Shown here piece after piece: positions 25,562 through 34,247 of a DNA stretch of 64,000 bases (position 1 is the stretch's first letter; the number at the start of each line of letters is the position of its first letter). Below the pieces are notes generated by a model, which saw only the letters and a program-made list of their open reading frames with translations, searched no databases and had not been told where the DNA came from. The translations under genes and the position numbers were made by a program. The DNA comes from Neisseriaceae bacterium HSC-16F19 (lineage in GTDB: Bacteria; Pseudomonadota; Gammaproteobacteria; Burkholderiales; Neisseriaceae): assembly GCF_024171525.1 (NCBI RefSeq), contig NZ_JALJZY010000008.1:1-64000 (forward strand), written 5' to 3'.

Positions 25562-26989
25562 ATGACCTGGGAAACCGTAATCGGACTGGAAATCCATGTC
25601 CAACTCAATACCCAATCCAAAATTTTCAGCGGCGCCGCTACCGCCTTCGGTGCCGAGCCCAATGCCCATGCCAGCGTGGTGGAATGCGCGCTGCCGGGGG
25701 TGTTGCCGGTGATGAACCGTGCGGTGGTGGAGAAAGCCATCAAGTTGGGTTTGGCGCTGGATGCCACCATCAACCAAAAAAACGTGTTTGACCGCAAAAA
25801 CTATTTCTATCCCGACCTGCCCAAGGGCTATCAAATCAGCCAGCTGGATGCGCCGATTGTGGAGCACGGCAAGCTGGAGATTGTGGTGGGTGACACGGTA
25901 AAAACCATTAATGTGACCCGTGCGCATATGGAAGAAGATGCCGGCAAATCGGTGCACGAGGGCTTGGACGGCGCCACCGGCATCGACTTGAACCGCGCCG
26001 GGACGCCCTTGCTGGAAGTGGTGTCCGAGCCGGAAATGCGTTCCGCCGCCGAAGCCGTGGCCTATGCCAAGGCGCTGCACGGTTTGGTGACCTGGCTGGA
26101 TATTTGTGACGGCAATATGGCCGAAGGCTCGTTCCGCATCGACGCCAATGTGTCCGTGCGCCCCCAAGGCCAGGCCGAATTCGGCACCCGCCGCGAGATT
26201 AAAAACCTCAATTCCTTCCGCTTTTTGGAACAGGCCATCAATTACGAGGTGGAAAGCCAGATTGAAATCATCGAAGACGGCGGCAAGGTGCAGCAGGCCA
26301 CCATGCTCTTCGACCCCGATAAAGGCGAAACCCGCGTAATGCGTTTGAAGGAAGATGCCCACGACTACCGCTATTTCCCCGACCCGGATTTGCTGCCGGT
26401 GATGATTTCCGATGCGCAAATGCAGGCGGCCAAAGCGGCCATGCCGGAACTGCCCAAGGAAATGGCGGCGCGTTTTGTGGCCGATTACGGCGTGTCCGAA
26501 TACGATGCGCGCCTGCTCACCGCCAGCCGCGTGCAGGCCGCCTTTTTCGAGCAGGCGGCGCAGCAAAGCGGCCAGGGCAAGCTGACCGCCAACTGGATGA
26601 ACGGCGAATTGGCCGCCACGCTCAACAAAGAAGGTTTGGGGCTGCCTGAAAGCCCGATTCAGGCCGAACGTCTGGCCGGTTTGGTGGCGAAAATCGCCGA
26701 CGGCACCTTGAGCAGCAAACTGGCCAAACAGGTGTTTGAAGCCATGTGGAGCAGCGATTTGAGCGCCGAAGCGATTATCGAGCGCGACGGTTTGAAACAG
26801 ATGACCGACAGCGGCGCGATTGAAAAAATCATCGACGAAGTGCTGGCCGCCAATGCCAAATCGGTAGAGGAATACAAGGCGGGCAAGGAAAAAGCCTTTA
26901 ACGCGCTGGTAGGCCAGGTGATGAAAGCCAGTAAAGGCAAGGCCAATCCGCAGCAGGTGCAGGAATTGATGAAGGCCAAATTGCAGTAA
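25562..26989 (+). CDS. gatB: Asp-tRNA(Asn)/Glu-tRNA(Gln) amidotransferase subunit B
   Basis: Kinase and tRNA-binding subunit of GatCAB: activates the misacylated Glu or Asp with ATP and amidates it. The 475 residues start with WETVIGLEIHVQLNTQSKIF, include FDRKNYFYPDLPKGYQISQ and HDYRYFPDPDLLPV, and end in the YqeY-like tail NPQQVQELMKAKL. It closes the gat set, 4.3 kb after gatA. An inverted pair of uptake sequences follows the stop codon. Confidence 0.97.
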   Translation: MTWETVIGLEIHVQLNTQSKIFSGAATAFGAEPNAHASVVECALPGVLPVMNRAVVEKAIKLGLALDATINQKNVFDRKNYFYPDLPKGYQISQLDAPIVEHGKLEIVVGDTVKTINVTRAHMEEDAGKSVHEGLDGATGIDLNRAGTPLLEVVSEPEMRSAAEAVAYAKALHGLVTWLDICDGNMAEGSFRIDANVSVRPQGQAEFGTRREIKNLNSFRFLEQAINYEVESQIEIIEDGGKVQQATMLFDPDKGETRVMRLKEDAHDYRYFPDPDLLPVMISDAQMQAAKAAMPELPKEMAARFVADYGVSEYDARLLTASRVQAAFFEQAAQQSGQGKLTANWMNGELAATLNKEGLGLPESPIQAERLAGLVAKIADGTLSSKLAKQVFEAMWSSDLSAEAIIERDGLKQMTDSGAIEKIIDEVLAANAKSVEEYKAGKEKAFNALVGQVMKASKGKANPQQVQELMKAKLQ

Positions 26990-26995
26990 GGTTAA

Positions 26996-27023
26996 AGGCT
27001 GCCTGAAACCTTTCAGGCAGCCT
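26996..27023 (+). terminator. inverted DNA-uptake-sequence pair, probable attenuator or terminator
   Basis: AGGCTGCCTGAAA and its complement are separated by only CC, giving a 13-base stem between gatB and lptE. A T tract is missing on the plus strand, so read-through into lptE is likely. Confidence 0.5.
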
Positions 27024-27040
27024 GATTGAAGGAACAAAAT

Positions 27041-27517
27041 ATGAACAAATACCTAATCTTGTCTGCGGCGCTGTGCCTGTCTGCCTGCGGTTTTCATTTA
27101 AAAGGCACGGGCGGTTTGGACAATGCCTTGCCCTACCGCAGCTGGGCGGTGGAGGGCAGCCAGATGCGGCAGCCGCTGGAAAATGCTTTGCGCCGCAGTG
27201 GTGATGTGGACTTGCAGGCGGCCAAGCCGGAGGTGACGGTGCGCATTACCGGTTACGACCAGAAAAAAGACACGTCCGCCATCAATATCGGCGGCAATAC
27301 CCTCGAATACCTGCTCACCCTGCGCGTGGAAGCGCAAGCCTACCGCAAGGGCGAAACCCTGGGTGCGCCCATCTTGGTGCAGGTACACCGGCATATGGAC
27401 TATGCCGACAGCGAGATTTTGGGCAAACGCGAAGAAGAGGCGCAGATTTGGCGCGATATGCAGCAGGATGCCGCCCGCCAGCTGGTGCGCCGCCTGGCTT
27501 ATCTGCCCAAACGTTAA
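27041..27517 (+). CDS. lptE: LPS-assembly lipoprotein LptE
   Basis: Outer-membrane lipoprotein that plugs the LptD barrel for delivery of lipopolysaccharide to the cell surface. The 158-residue product has a signal peptide with lipobox LSAC (Cys16) followed by GFHLKGTGGL, the classic LptE start, and ends in RDMQQDAARQLVRRLAYL. The ATG follows GAAGGAACAAAAT. It sits three bases before holA, the common lptE-holA pairing. Confidence 0.93.
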   Translation: MNKYLILSAALCLSACGFHLKGTGGLDNALPYRSWAVEGSQMRQPLENALRRSGDVDLQAAKPEVTVRITGYDQKKDTSAINIGGNTLEYLLTLRVEAQAYRKGETLGAPILVQVHRHMDYADSEILGKREEEAQIWRDMQQDAARQLVRRLAYLPKR

Positions 27518-27520
27518 ACC

Positions 27521-28528
27521 ATGGCCGTATTCAATCCGCAGGCGTTTTCAGGCAGCCTCAACACGGGCTTGCAGCCTTTGTATTTAATCCACGGTGAAGA
27601 AGATTTGCTGCGCTTGGAGGCGCTGGACTTGTTGCGCGCCGCCGCGCGCCGTCACGGTTATCTTAACCGCGAAGTGTTGACGCTGGAAGCGCGTTTCGAC
27701 CCGGCCGAATGGGTGGCGGCCACGCAATCGGTGGGCTTGTTTGCCGAACTCAAACTCTTGGAAATCCATATTCCCGGCGGCAAACCCGGCAAAGAGGGCG
27801 GCGAAGCCCTGCAACAGCTGGCCGCCGATTTGCCGCCCGATACCAGCGTGGCGGTGGTCTTGCCCAAGCTGGAAAAAGCCCAGCAGCAAAGCAAATGGTT
27901 TGCCGCCTTGGCCGCGAACGCCGTGGTGGTGGAGGCCGCCGCCGTATCCGCCGCCGCCCTGCCGTCATGGATACGCGCGCGCCTGCAACAGCACGGTTTG
28001 GAAATCGAAACCGATGCGCTCACCCTGTTTGCCGAACGCGTGGAAGGCAATCTGTTGGCGGCGCGGCAGGAAATCGACAAGTTGGCGCTGCTGCATCCCG
28101 CCGGACACACGCTCACCCTGGCCGATGCCGAAGCGGCGGTGGCCAATGTGGCGCGTTTCGATGTATTTCAGCTGGCATCCGCATGGATGGGCGGCGATGC
28201 CGCCCGACTGCAACGCCTGCTCGACGGTTTGGCCGCCGAAGGCGACGAGCCGGTATTGTTGTTGTGGGCGGTGAGCGAAGACGTGCGCACCCTCATCCGC
28301 CTTACCGCCGCCTTGAAACAAGGACAGACCGTGGCGCAGGTGCGCAACAGCCTGCGTCTGTGGGGCGAAAAACAGCAGCTGGCACCGCTGGCGGCGCGGC
28401 GCATCGGCATCAAGCGCCTGCTCGATGCCTTGCAGCAATGCGCCGCCATAGACCGCATGATCAAAGGTGCCGAAAACGGCCAAGCCTGGCCTGCGCTGCG
28501 GCAGCTGCTCACCGCACTGGCTGCCTGA
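27521..28528 (+). CDS. holA: DNA polymerase III subunit delta
   Basis: Clamp-loader subunit that opens the sliding clamp. The 335 residues show LYLIHGEEDLLRLEALDLLR near 20-39, ELKLLEIHIPGGKPGKEGGE, the domain-II ERVEGNLLAARQEIDKLALL and a C-terminal helical collar domain. It follows lptE by three bases and is probably translated with it. A DNA uptake sequence is read as FSGSL near residue 9. Confidence 0.95.
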   Translation: MAVFNPQAFSGSLNTGLQPLYLIHGEEDLLRLEALDLLRAAARRHGYLNREVLTLEARFDPAEWVAATQSVGLFAELKLLEIHIPGGKPGKEGGEALQQLAADLPPDTSVAVVLPKLEKAQQQSKWFAALAANAVVVEAAAVSAAALPSWIRARLQQHGLEIETDALTLFAERVEGNLLAARQEIDKLALLHPAGHTLTLADAEAAVANVARFDVFQLASAWMGGDAARLQRLLDGLAAEGDEPVLLLWAVSEDVRTLIRLTAALKQGQTVAQVRNSLRLWGEKQQLAPLAARRIGIKRLLDALQQCAAIDRMIKGAENGQAWPALRQLLTALAA

Positions 28529-28603
28529 AAAGGTTTTTGCAACGCAGAAACCCACTGTGTTCGTTTTCAGGCAGCCGGATTGCAAGTGCAGCGCTACTGC
28601 TGC

Positions 28604-29302
28604 TTACTCTGTTTCATCGTCTTCCTCTTCTTCATCCTCATACGACACATAGCTCCAGTCTATATCCAGTATTTCCAACATTTCGTCAAAATAATCCTGG
28701 TCTTGACTGCCGATAAAAGCGCCGGTGCTGCGGCCTTCATCGTCAAAAGAGAGGGCAATCACGTCTTGCTGTGCGCGGCTGTAGATTTTTTGTTGTCCGC
28801 GGCTCAGTTGCGGCAGCAGCGGCCAGTGCTGTTCGATGTGGGCCAGGGCGGCGGGGCGCAGGGCTTCGAGGCAGCAGGCGTGGTATTTGAGGCCGCCGAG
28901 GGTGCCGTTGTATACAGCCATGATTTGCAGAAAAGTGCTCAAGTCATCCGCTTCAAGATGCCAGTCCGCTGATGCGGGTTCGTGGTGGTAGCGGCCCCAA
29001 ACCGGCGGGTTGTCGTTATCAAGGTCGCTGAGGCGGATGCCCCACAGCACCACGCCCTGATTTTCTTCGTAGAAGGCGAGATGGCCGTCGTCGGTGATGT
29101 AGAGTTGTGCGGGCAGCAGCAGGGTGTTGTGGCTTTGGTTGATGCCTTCGTGGCTGCCCAAGGTTTGGTAATAGCGGCGCAAGAGGGCGGGCAGGGTGAT
29201 GCCCAGGCGGTCTTCGGCCGCTTCGATGTCGGCGGTGGCGCAGGCATGGGTGCGCCCGGGCGGCAGGGCGTAGAGGCTGCGGATAAATGGCTGAAAAGAC
29301 AT
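28604..29302 (-). CDS. SMI1/KNR4 (SUKH) family protein, possible immunity protein
   Basis: A 232-residue protein with a SUKH-type domain: IEAAEDRLGITLPALLRRYY near 25-44, GSHEGIN near 49-55, and LWGIRLSDLDNDNPPVWGR further on. The C-terminus is a strongly acidic tail (EDEEEEDDETE). SUKH proteins often neutralise polymorphic or contact-dependent toxins, but none is nearby. The start follows GGGAAACC. The role is inferred from the family. Confidence 0.75.
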   Translation of the reverse strand: MSFQPFIRSLYALPPGRTHACATADIEAAEDRLGITLPALLRRYYQTLGSHEGINQSHNTLLLPAQLYITDDGHLAFYEENQGVVLWGIRLSDLDNDNPPVWGRYHHEPASADWHLEADDLSTFLQIMAVYNGTLGGLKYHACCLEALRPAALAHIEQHWPLLPQLSRGQQKIYSRAQQDVIALSFDDEGRSTGAFIGSQDQDYFDEMLEILDIDWSYVSYEDEEEEDDETE

Positions 29303-29382
29303 GGTTTCCCTTGGATAAATGCGGTGAATAGGGCGCTTTATAGGTATGATTGTATTTCAGGCAGCCTTGTTGTGGAGAGTCT

Positions 29383-29488
29383 TATAGCTGAATCAAATAG
29401 AAATGAGACAAGGCAGCAAGCCGAAGACAGTACAAGTAGTACGGCAAGGCGTAGCAACGCTGTATCATTTCTATTTGGAATGGCTATA
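29383..29488. mobile_element. Correia-type repeat element, short form
   Basis: TATAGCTGAATCAAATAGAAATGAG pairs with the complement at the right end (CATTTCTATTTGGAATGGCTATA). At 106 bases it matches the internally deleted short class. It lacks the central GCCGCTTTAG block and retains GACAGTACAAGTAGTACGG. It lies between the SUKH gene and serS. Confidence 0.85.
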
Positions 29489-29530
29489 AAAAAAGGCTGC
29501 CTGAAATGCGTCAGACAGCCTGTGCTGCAA

Positions 29531-30823
29531 TTACGATGCCAGTCTTTCCGCACCGCCCAAATACGGCCGCAGTGCTTCGGGAATGTAGATGCTGCCGTCT
29601 GCCTGCTGGTGGTTTTCCAGCACCGCCACTAAAGTACGGCCGACGGCGAGGCCGGAGCCGTTGAGGGTGTGCAGCAGACGGTTTTTGCCGTTTTCGTCTT
29701 TAAAGCGCGCCTTCATGCGGCGGGCTTGGAAATCCTCGCAGTTGGAGCAGCTGGAGATTTCGCGGTAGGTGTTTTGCGCCGGCACCCACACTTCCAAATC
29801 ATAGGTTTTGCTGGCGCCGAAACCCATATCACCGGTGCACAGCACAATCACGCGGTAGGGCAGTTCCAAGAGCTGGAGGATTTTTTCGGCATGGCCGACC
29901 ATTTCTTCCAGCGCATCATAAGAATGGTCCGGGTGCGCAATCTGCACCATTTCCACTTTGTCGAACTGGTGCTGGCGAATCAGGCCGCGCACGTCTTTGC
30001 CGTGGGAACCGGCCTCGCTGCGGAAGCAGGGGGAATGGGCGGTCAGACGGATGGGCAGCTCGTCGGCAGCGACAATGCGCTCGCGCACGGTATTGGTCAG
30101 CGTGACTTCGGCGGTGGGAATCAGGTATTGGGTCAGTTTGCTCTCGTCACCACCACGGGTAACGTGGAACAGGTCTTCGCCGAATTTGGGCAGCTGGCCG
30201 GTGCCGTACAGCGTGCTGTCGCTGACAATATAAGGGGTGTAGCACTCGGTATAGCCGTGGGCTTGGGTGTGGGTGTCGAGCATAAACTGCGCTAGGGCAC
30301 GGTGCAAACGGGCTATCGGGCCTTTCATGACCGTGAAGCGCGCGCCGGAAAGCGCGGCGCCGGTTTCAAAATCCAAGCCCAGCGGCGCGCCCAAATCGAC
30401 ATGGTCTTTGATGTCGAAATCAAACTGACGCGGGGTGCCGTGGCGGCGCACTTCGACATTGTGGTTTTCGTCTTCGCCCACCGGCACGCTCTCGTGCGGC
30501 AGATTGGGAATGGTGGCCAGCCATGCGTCCAGTTCGGCCTGCACCGCCTGGTATTCGGCTTCGGTCTGTTCCAATTCGGTTTTGATGCGGCCCACCGCAG
30601 CCATGGCGGCATTGGCTTCGTCGTGTTTGCCCTGGCCTTTGAGGGCGCCGATTTGTTTGGAAGTGCTGTTGCGCTCGGCCTGCAATTCTTCGGTTTTCAC
30701 TTGCAAGGCCTTGCGACGGGCTTCGACGGCTTCGAAGGCGGCGGTATCGAAAGCCAGGCCGCGGGTGGCCAATTTGGTGGCCACGGCTGCGGGGTCGTGG
30801 CGCAGGATTTGAATGTCTAACAT
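29531..30823 (-). CDS. serS: seryl-tRNA synthetase
   Basis: Charges tRNA-Ser (and tRNA-Sec where present). The 430 residues equal the usual bacterial length: an N-terminal antiparallel coiled coil (about 30-105) that binds the tRNA arm, then the class II core with motif 2 FRSEAGSHGKDVRGLIRQHQ and motif 3 GSGLAVGRTLVAVLENHQ. The ATG at 30823 gives the canonical MLDIQILR start. The longer frame to 31183 runs through antisense of the next gene and is not coding. Confidence 0.97.
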   Translation of the reverse strand: MLDIQILRHDPAAVATKLATRGLAFDTAAFEAVEARRKALQVKTEELQAERNSTSKQIGALKGQGKHDEANAAMAAVGRIKTELEQTEAEYQAVQAELDAWLATIPNLPHESVPVGEDENHNVEVRRHGTPRQFDFDIKDHVDLGAPLGLDFETGAALSGARFTVMKGPIARLHRALAQFMLDTHTQAHGYTECYTPYIVSDSTLYGTGQLPKFGEDLFHVTRGGDESKLTQYLIPTAEVTLTNTVRERIVAADELPIRLTAHSPCFRSEAGSHGKDVRGLIRQHQFDKVEMVQIAHPDHSYDALEEMVGHAEKILQLLELPYRVIVLCTGDMGFGASKTYDLEVWVPAQNTYREISSCSNCEDFQARRMKARFKDENGKNRLLHTLNGSGLAVGRTLVAVLENHQQADGSIYIPEALRPYLGGAERLAS

Positions 30824-30908
30824 GGTGTTGTCCGGAAAATCAAAAAACGGGCCGCAGCAGGGTGCGGCGGTGGGGAAATGGGTGCTATTGTAAACGATGC
30901 CGGGGTTT

Positions 30909-31547
30909 TCAGGCAGCCTTAGATGGGCGGGTCGGGCACTGGCGCAGCGGCAGGGCAGCGGTGCTGTGTTGCGGCGCCGTGCCACGGAGCATGTCCCACA
31001 GCAGGCGCAGGCGGGCGGCGCGTTCGCGCACTTGGATGCGCCAGCCGCCGCGCCAGCCGACGGCTTGGGCATCATAGGCCACGGCATCGATGCCGCAACG
31101 GCGCGCCAAGGCCAAAGCCCGGCGGTTGTGAAAGGGCTGCGACACCACGCACAGCCGCCGGGCATGGCTGAAGGTGGCGGCATAGCGGTAAACGCTGTCC
31201 AGGGTGCGCATACCGGCTTCGTCCTGCCAAATCACGCTTTCCGGCACGCCGGCGGCCACCAGGTCGGCCTGCATGGCCACGGTTTCGCTGATTTCATCGG
31301 TCAGGCCGTTGCCGCTGACGATAAAACGGCACACCTTGCCTTGACGCCACAAATCCAGCGCCGCGGCTATGCGGTATTGGTAATAGACATTATGGCTGCC
31401 GGTGCGGGTGTATTTGGCCGTGCCCAATACCAAGGCGTCGTCGCAGGGCGGAACGGTGTCGATGCGGCGGTAACAGCGGCCGCGCGCGGCGGCATAAACC
31501 CAGACTTCAGGCAGCAGCAAGGCAAGCAGGAGGAGGGTGTAGGGCAT
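30909..31547 (-). CDS. SanA/YdcF-type DUF218 protein
   Basis: Membrane-anchored DUF218 protein of the SanA type; E. coli SanA affects envelope permeability to vancomycin. The 212 residues start with one hydrophobic anchor and contain DALVLGTAKYTRTGSHNVYYQ, RFIVSGNGL and VVSQPFHNRRAL, the conserved blocks of the family. Most of the protein should be periplasmic. It lies upstream of serS on the same strand. Confidence 0.82.
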   Translation of the reverse strand: MPYTLLLLALLLPEVWVYAAARGRCYRRIDTVPPCDDALVLGTAKYTRTGSHNVYYQYRIAAALDLWRQGKVCRFIVSGNGLTDEISETVAMQADLVAAGVPESVIWQDEAGMRTLDSVYRYAATFSHARRLCVVSQPFHNRRALALARRCGIDAVAYDAQAVGWRGGWRIQVRERAARLRLLWDMLRGTAPQHSTAALPLRQCPTRPSKAA

Positions 31548-31646
31548 GGGGTGGTGTTGACGGCCTTATATATAACGTGAGTACGGGATAAGCCCACCTA
31601 AAAATTAAGCAGGTATCCGATAAGTATCCGATCTACGGAATTCGGC

Positions 31647-32081
31647 TTAAGCGCCGGTTTTCACACCCAAAATCACCGCACCGGCCTTGAATACTGCGGT
31701 GGCGTTTTGGCCGACGGCCAGTTGCAGCGCTTCGCTGCTTTTCACGGTAATGCTGGCGCTGATGATGTCATCGTTGCCGATGTCCAGCTCAATCACCGAA
31801 TGCACGGCGCCGGTATCGATGTGGCGGATGGTACCGGCCAGCTGGTTGCGGGTGGACAGGCGGATGCCGTCCAAATCGGCGGCAATCAGCACCTGGCTGG
31901 CTTTGATCAGGGCAATGACTTCCTTGCCGGGCGCCAGTTCGAGGGCGGCGGTGCTGTCGCAGGTTACGGTGGCGATCAGTTCCTGGCCGCCGGGCAGGCC
32001 GATGACCACTTCGCTGTTGACCACACCGGTTTTGACTTGTTTGACGATACCGCTCAGATGATTGCGTGCGCTGGTTTTCAT
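31647..32081 (-). CDS. molbindin: tandem Mop/TOBE molybdate-binding protein
   Basis: A 144-residue protein made of two Mop domains: SARNHLSGIVKQVKTGVVNSE in the first and STRNQLAGTIRHIDTGAVHS in the second. Such di-Mop proteins oligomerise and store or buffer molybdate in the cytosol. It is divergent from modA and is similar in layout to the Mop protein at 47059-47487. Because the local ModC lacks its own Mop/TOBE domain, this protein may supply the molybdate-sensing module in trans, which is an inference. Confidence 0.9.
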   Translation of the reverse strand: MKTSARNHLSGIVKQVKTGVVNSEVVIGLPGGQELIATVTCDSTAALELAPGKEVIALIKASQVLIAADLDGIRLSTRNQLAGTIRHIDTGAVHSVIELDIGNDDIISASITVKSSEALQLAVGQNATAVFKAGAVILGVKTGA

Positions 32082-32253
32082 AAGCAGGGTGACTTGCTGT
32101 CGATTGAAAAGGGCAGGAGAAGTTACACAGTTTATGGGCTTCGGGCTATACGCCTTTGGTAGTAGTCGGCCTTATACTTCCTTGCGACTATGGAGCGCAG
32201 TGTCCGTCTTTGTTATCGTGCCGCCTGTTTTGTCTCTTGCCCGAGGAATCATC

Positions 32254-33009
32254 ATGCCGAAATTATTACACCGCAGCCTGCTGGCTGCCTGTCTGGCCGC
32301 AGCACTCTTGCCCGCCGGCGCCAAAGATCTGACCGTATCCGCCGCCGCCAGCCTGAAAGACGCGTTTCAGGACATCGCCAAAGCCTACGAGCAGCAACAC
32401 CGCGGCGTGAGCATCAAACTCAATACCGCCGGTTCCGGCGCACTGGTGCAACAGCTGTTGCAAGGCGCACCGGCGGACGTATTGGCCACCGCCGACCAGC
32501 AGAGTATGGACATGGCTGCCGAAAAAAACGGCATAGTCCGTACCAGCCGCCGCACCTTTGTGCGCAATGACTTGGTGATTGTGGTACCGCAGGCCGGCAG
32601 CCACCCGGTGCGTTCGCTCAAGGACCTGCAAAAACCGGAAATCGACCGCATCGCCATCAGCCATCCCGACAGCGTGCCGGTGGGCCGTTACAGCAAGGCG
32701 GCCTTGGAAAAAGCCGGTCTGTTCCGGCAGTTGAAACCCAAGGTCATCAGCACCCAAAACGTGCGCCAGTCTTTGGACTATGTGGCCCGTGGCGAAGTGG
32801 ATGCCGGTTTTGTGTACCGCACCGATGCGGCGCTGATGCCGGGCAAAGTGCGCGTGACCCATACCGTGGCATTGGACAAGCCGGTGACTTACCCCATCGC
32901 CGTGACCGCCAACAGCAGCGACAAGGCCGAAGCACAGCGTTTTGTGAATTTCGTCACTTCCGCCCAAGGCCGCCAGATTTTGAACCGCTACGGTTTCGGC
33001 AAGCCTTAA
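32254..33009 (+). CDS. modA: molybdate ABC transporter substrate-binding protein
   Basis: Periplasmic molybdate (and tungstate) binding protein. The 251-residue precursor has a signal peptide ending near AGA-KDL; the mature part starts KDLTVSAAASLKDAF, the typical oxyanion-binding Ser region, and includes LNTAGSGALVQQLLQGAPADV and GYARGEVDAGFVY-like VARGEVDAGFVYRTDAA. The ATG at 32254 follows CGAGGAATCATC; a longer in-frame extension lacks a signal peptide at its start. A strong hairpin follows, and modB is 566 bases away, so ModA may be made at a higher level. Confidence 0.95.
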   Translation: MPKLLHRSLLAACLAAALLPAGAKDLTVSAAASLKDAFQDIAKAYEQQHRGVSIKLNTAGSGALVQQLLQGAPADVLATADQQSMDMAAEKNGIVRTSRRTFVRNDLVIVVPQAGSHPVRSLKDLQKPEIDRIAISHPDSVPVGRYSKAALEKAGLFRQLKPKVISTQNVRQSLDYVARGEVDAGFVYRTDAALMPGKVRVTHTVALDKPVTYPIAVTANSSDKAEAQRFVNFVTSAQGRQILNRYGFGKP

Positions 33010-33035
33010 GCGGCCAACATCGTACCGCTTGACGC

Positions 33036-33070
33036 AAAACCTTTTTCAGGCTGCCTGAAAAAGGTTTTTT
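33036..33070 (+). terminator. terminator after modA
   Basis: Perfect 15-base arms AAAACCTTTTTCAGG with a CTG loop, followed by a run of T. The hairpin includes a DNA uptake sequence and lies 27 bases after the modA stop codon. Confidence 0.8.
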
Positions 33071-33234
33071 AATGTAGCTGAGGGTTTTTGCAAAACTGTT
33101 TGCACTTTGCAACTCTGCTACGCTACGCAGGCAGCACAAAACCTTAACTGTCGTCATTCCCGCGCAGGCGTACTGCTGTCCGGAGAAAAATCTCTGGGTT
33201 ACATCCGGCAGTGTAAACAGTGTCAGCAACCTGT

Positions 33235-33360
33235 CCCTTCTCCCGCTCTGGCGGGGGAAGGTTAGGATGGGGGTGGCGGTAAAAAGCTTCAGTAATATTG
33301 ATTACTTAAGACCATAGTGCCACCCGCCCCCTAGCCCCCGCCCGCCAGCGGGCGGGGGGA
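33235..33360. repeat. two CCCGCC-type extragenic palindromes in opposite orientation
   Basis: The left unit (33235-33276) has CTCCCGCTCTGGCGGGGGAAG and a GGTTAGGATGGGGGTGG tail. The right unit (33320-33360) has CCCCCTAGCCCCCGCC with a perfect 11-base stem at 33336-33359. Both belong to the class seen at 143-174. Confidence 0.5.
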
Positions 33361-33575
33361 TTCGGTTACTGCTTGTTCGTTAGTTTTCAGGTAGCTTTTT
33401 TCGAGTTCAAAATAAGCTCTGAGCCTTGAATATAAAGCCAGATAAGCTTTTCAAGGCTACCTGTAAATTTTCCCCGGATAGCAGTGAGCACACGTGGGAA
33501 TGACGCCAGTGCTGCGTTTGTGCTGTGGCTGCCTGAAAAAACCTTTTCCCCTTCATTATTTCCTATCGATTTCCT

Positions 33576-34247
33576 ATGTTGCACGAAGTATGGACAGCCT
33601 TGGCGCTGTCCTTAAAAGTGGCTTTCAGCGCCACCTTATTGAATTTGCTGCTCGGTACCGCCGCCGGTTTTGTCTTGGCGCGCGGTCGTTTTCCGGGGCG
33701 GGATTTGCTCGATACCGTGCTCACCCTGCCCATGGTGCTGCCGCCGACGGTGCTCGGTTATTACCTGCTGGTGCTGTTCGGCCGCAACGGCTGGCTGGGG
33801 CAGTGGCTGCAATCCTGGTTCGGCATCAATCTGATTTTCACCTGGCAGGGCGCGGTGGTGGCGGCTGCGGTAGTCACCTTTCCCCTGGTGTTCAAACCGG
33901 CACGGGCCGCTTTTGAAGGCGTTAATCCGCAGCTGGAACAGGCGGCACGGGTGTCCGGTCTGCCCGAGTATGCGGTGTTTTGGCGCGTCACCCTGCCTTT
34001 GGCCTGGCGCGGCCTGCTTGCCGGTTTGCTGCTGGCCTTTGCCCGCGCCTTGGGCGAATTCGGCGCCACGCTGATGATTGCGGGTAGCATCCCCGGACAA
34101 ACGCAAACCCTGTCCATTGCCGTGTATGAAGCGGTGCAGGCAGGCAACGACAGCCTGGCCACCCAACTGGTACTGCTGATTTCTGCGGTGTGCATCGCCA
34201 TCTTGTGGAGCACGGCGCGTCTGGCCAAACCGAAGGAGCGCACATGA
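33576..34247 (+). CDS. modB: molybdate ABC transporter permease
   Basis: Inner-membrane channel subunit of the molybdate importer. The 223 residues have five to six membrane spans and the EAA loop region ARVSGLPEYAVFWRVTLPLAWRG, with GEFGATLMIAGSIPGQTQTL near 160-180, typical of ModB. The Shine-Dalgarno is weak. modC begins inside its last codon (ATGA overlap), so the two are coupled. Confidence 0.95.
   Translation: MLHEVWTALALSLKVAFSATLLNLLLGTAAGFVLARGRFPGRDLLDTVLTLPMVLPPTVLGYYLLVLFGRNGWLGQWLQSWFGINLIFTWQGAVVAAAVVTFPLVFKPARAAFEGVNPQLEQAARVSGLPEYAVFWRVTLPLAWRGLLAGLLLAFARALGEFGATLMIAGSIPGQTQTLSIAVYEAVQAGNDSLATQLVLLISAVCIAILWSTARLAKPKERT

Larger units (their letters stand above)
33010..33575. 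other. repeat-filled gap splitting modA from modB
   Basis: No gene. It holds a terminator-like hairpin (33036-33068), a GCAGAATGAC-related fragment around 33107, a dRS3-like CGTCATTCCCGCG at about 33153 with its reverse, GGGAATGACG, at about 33495, and two CCCGCC-rich palindromes (33235-33360). The array separates a single-substrate transport operon into two parts. Confidence 0.6.

Noticed and set aside
25541..27037. 498-codon minus-strand open frame over gatB
   Set aside because: An antisense artefact of gatB with no plausible family features.
30824..31183. N-terminal extension of serS
   Set aside because: It reads through a leader and antisense of the SanA-like gene; the ATG at 30823 gives the canonical seryl-tRNA synthetase length and start.
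31568..31580. ModE-like half-site TATATAACG near the SanA-like gene
   Set aside because: Only one half of the palindrome is present, and it lies downstream of the Mop gene, not in front of mod genes.
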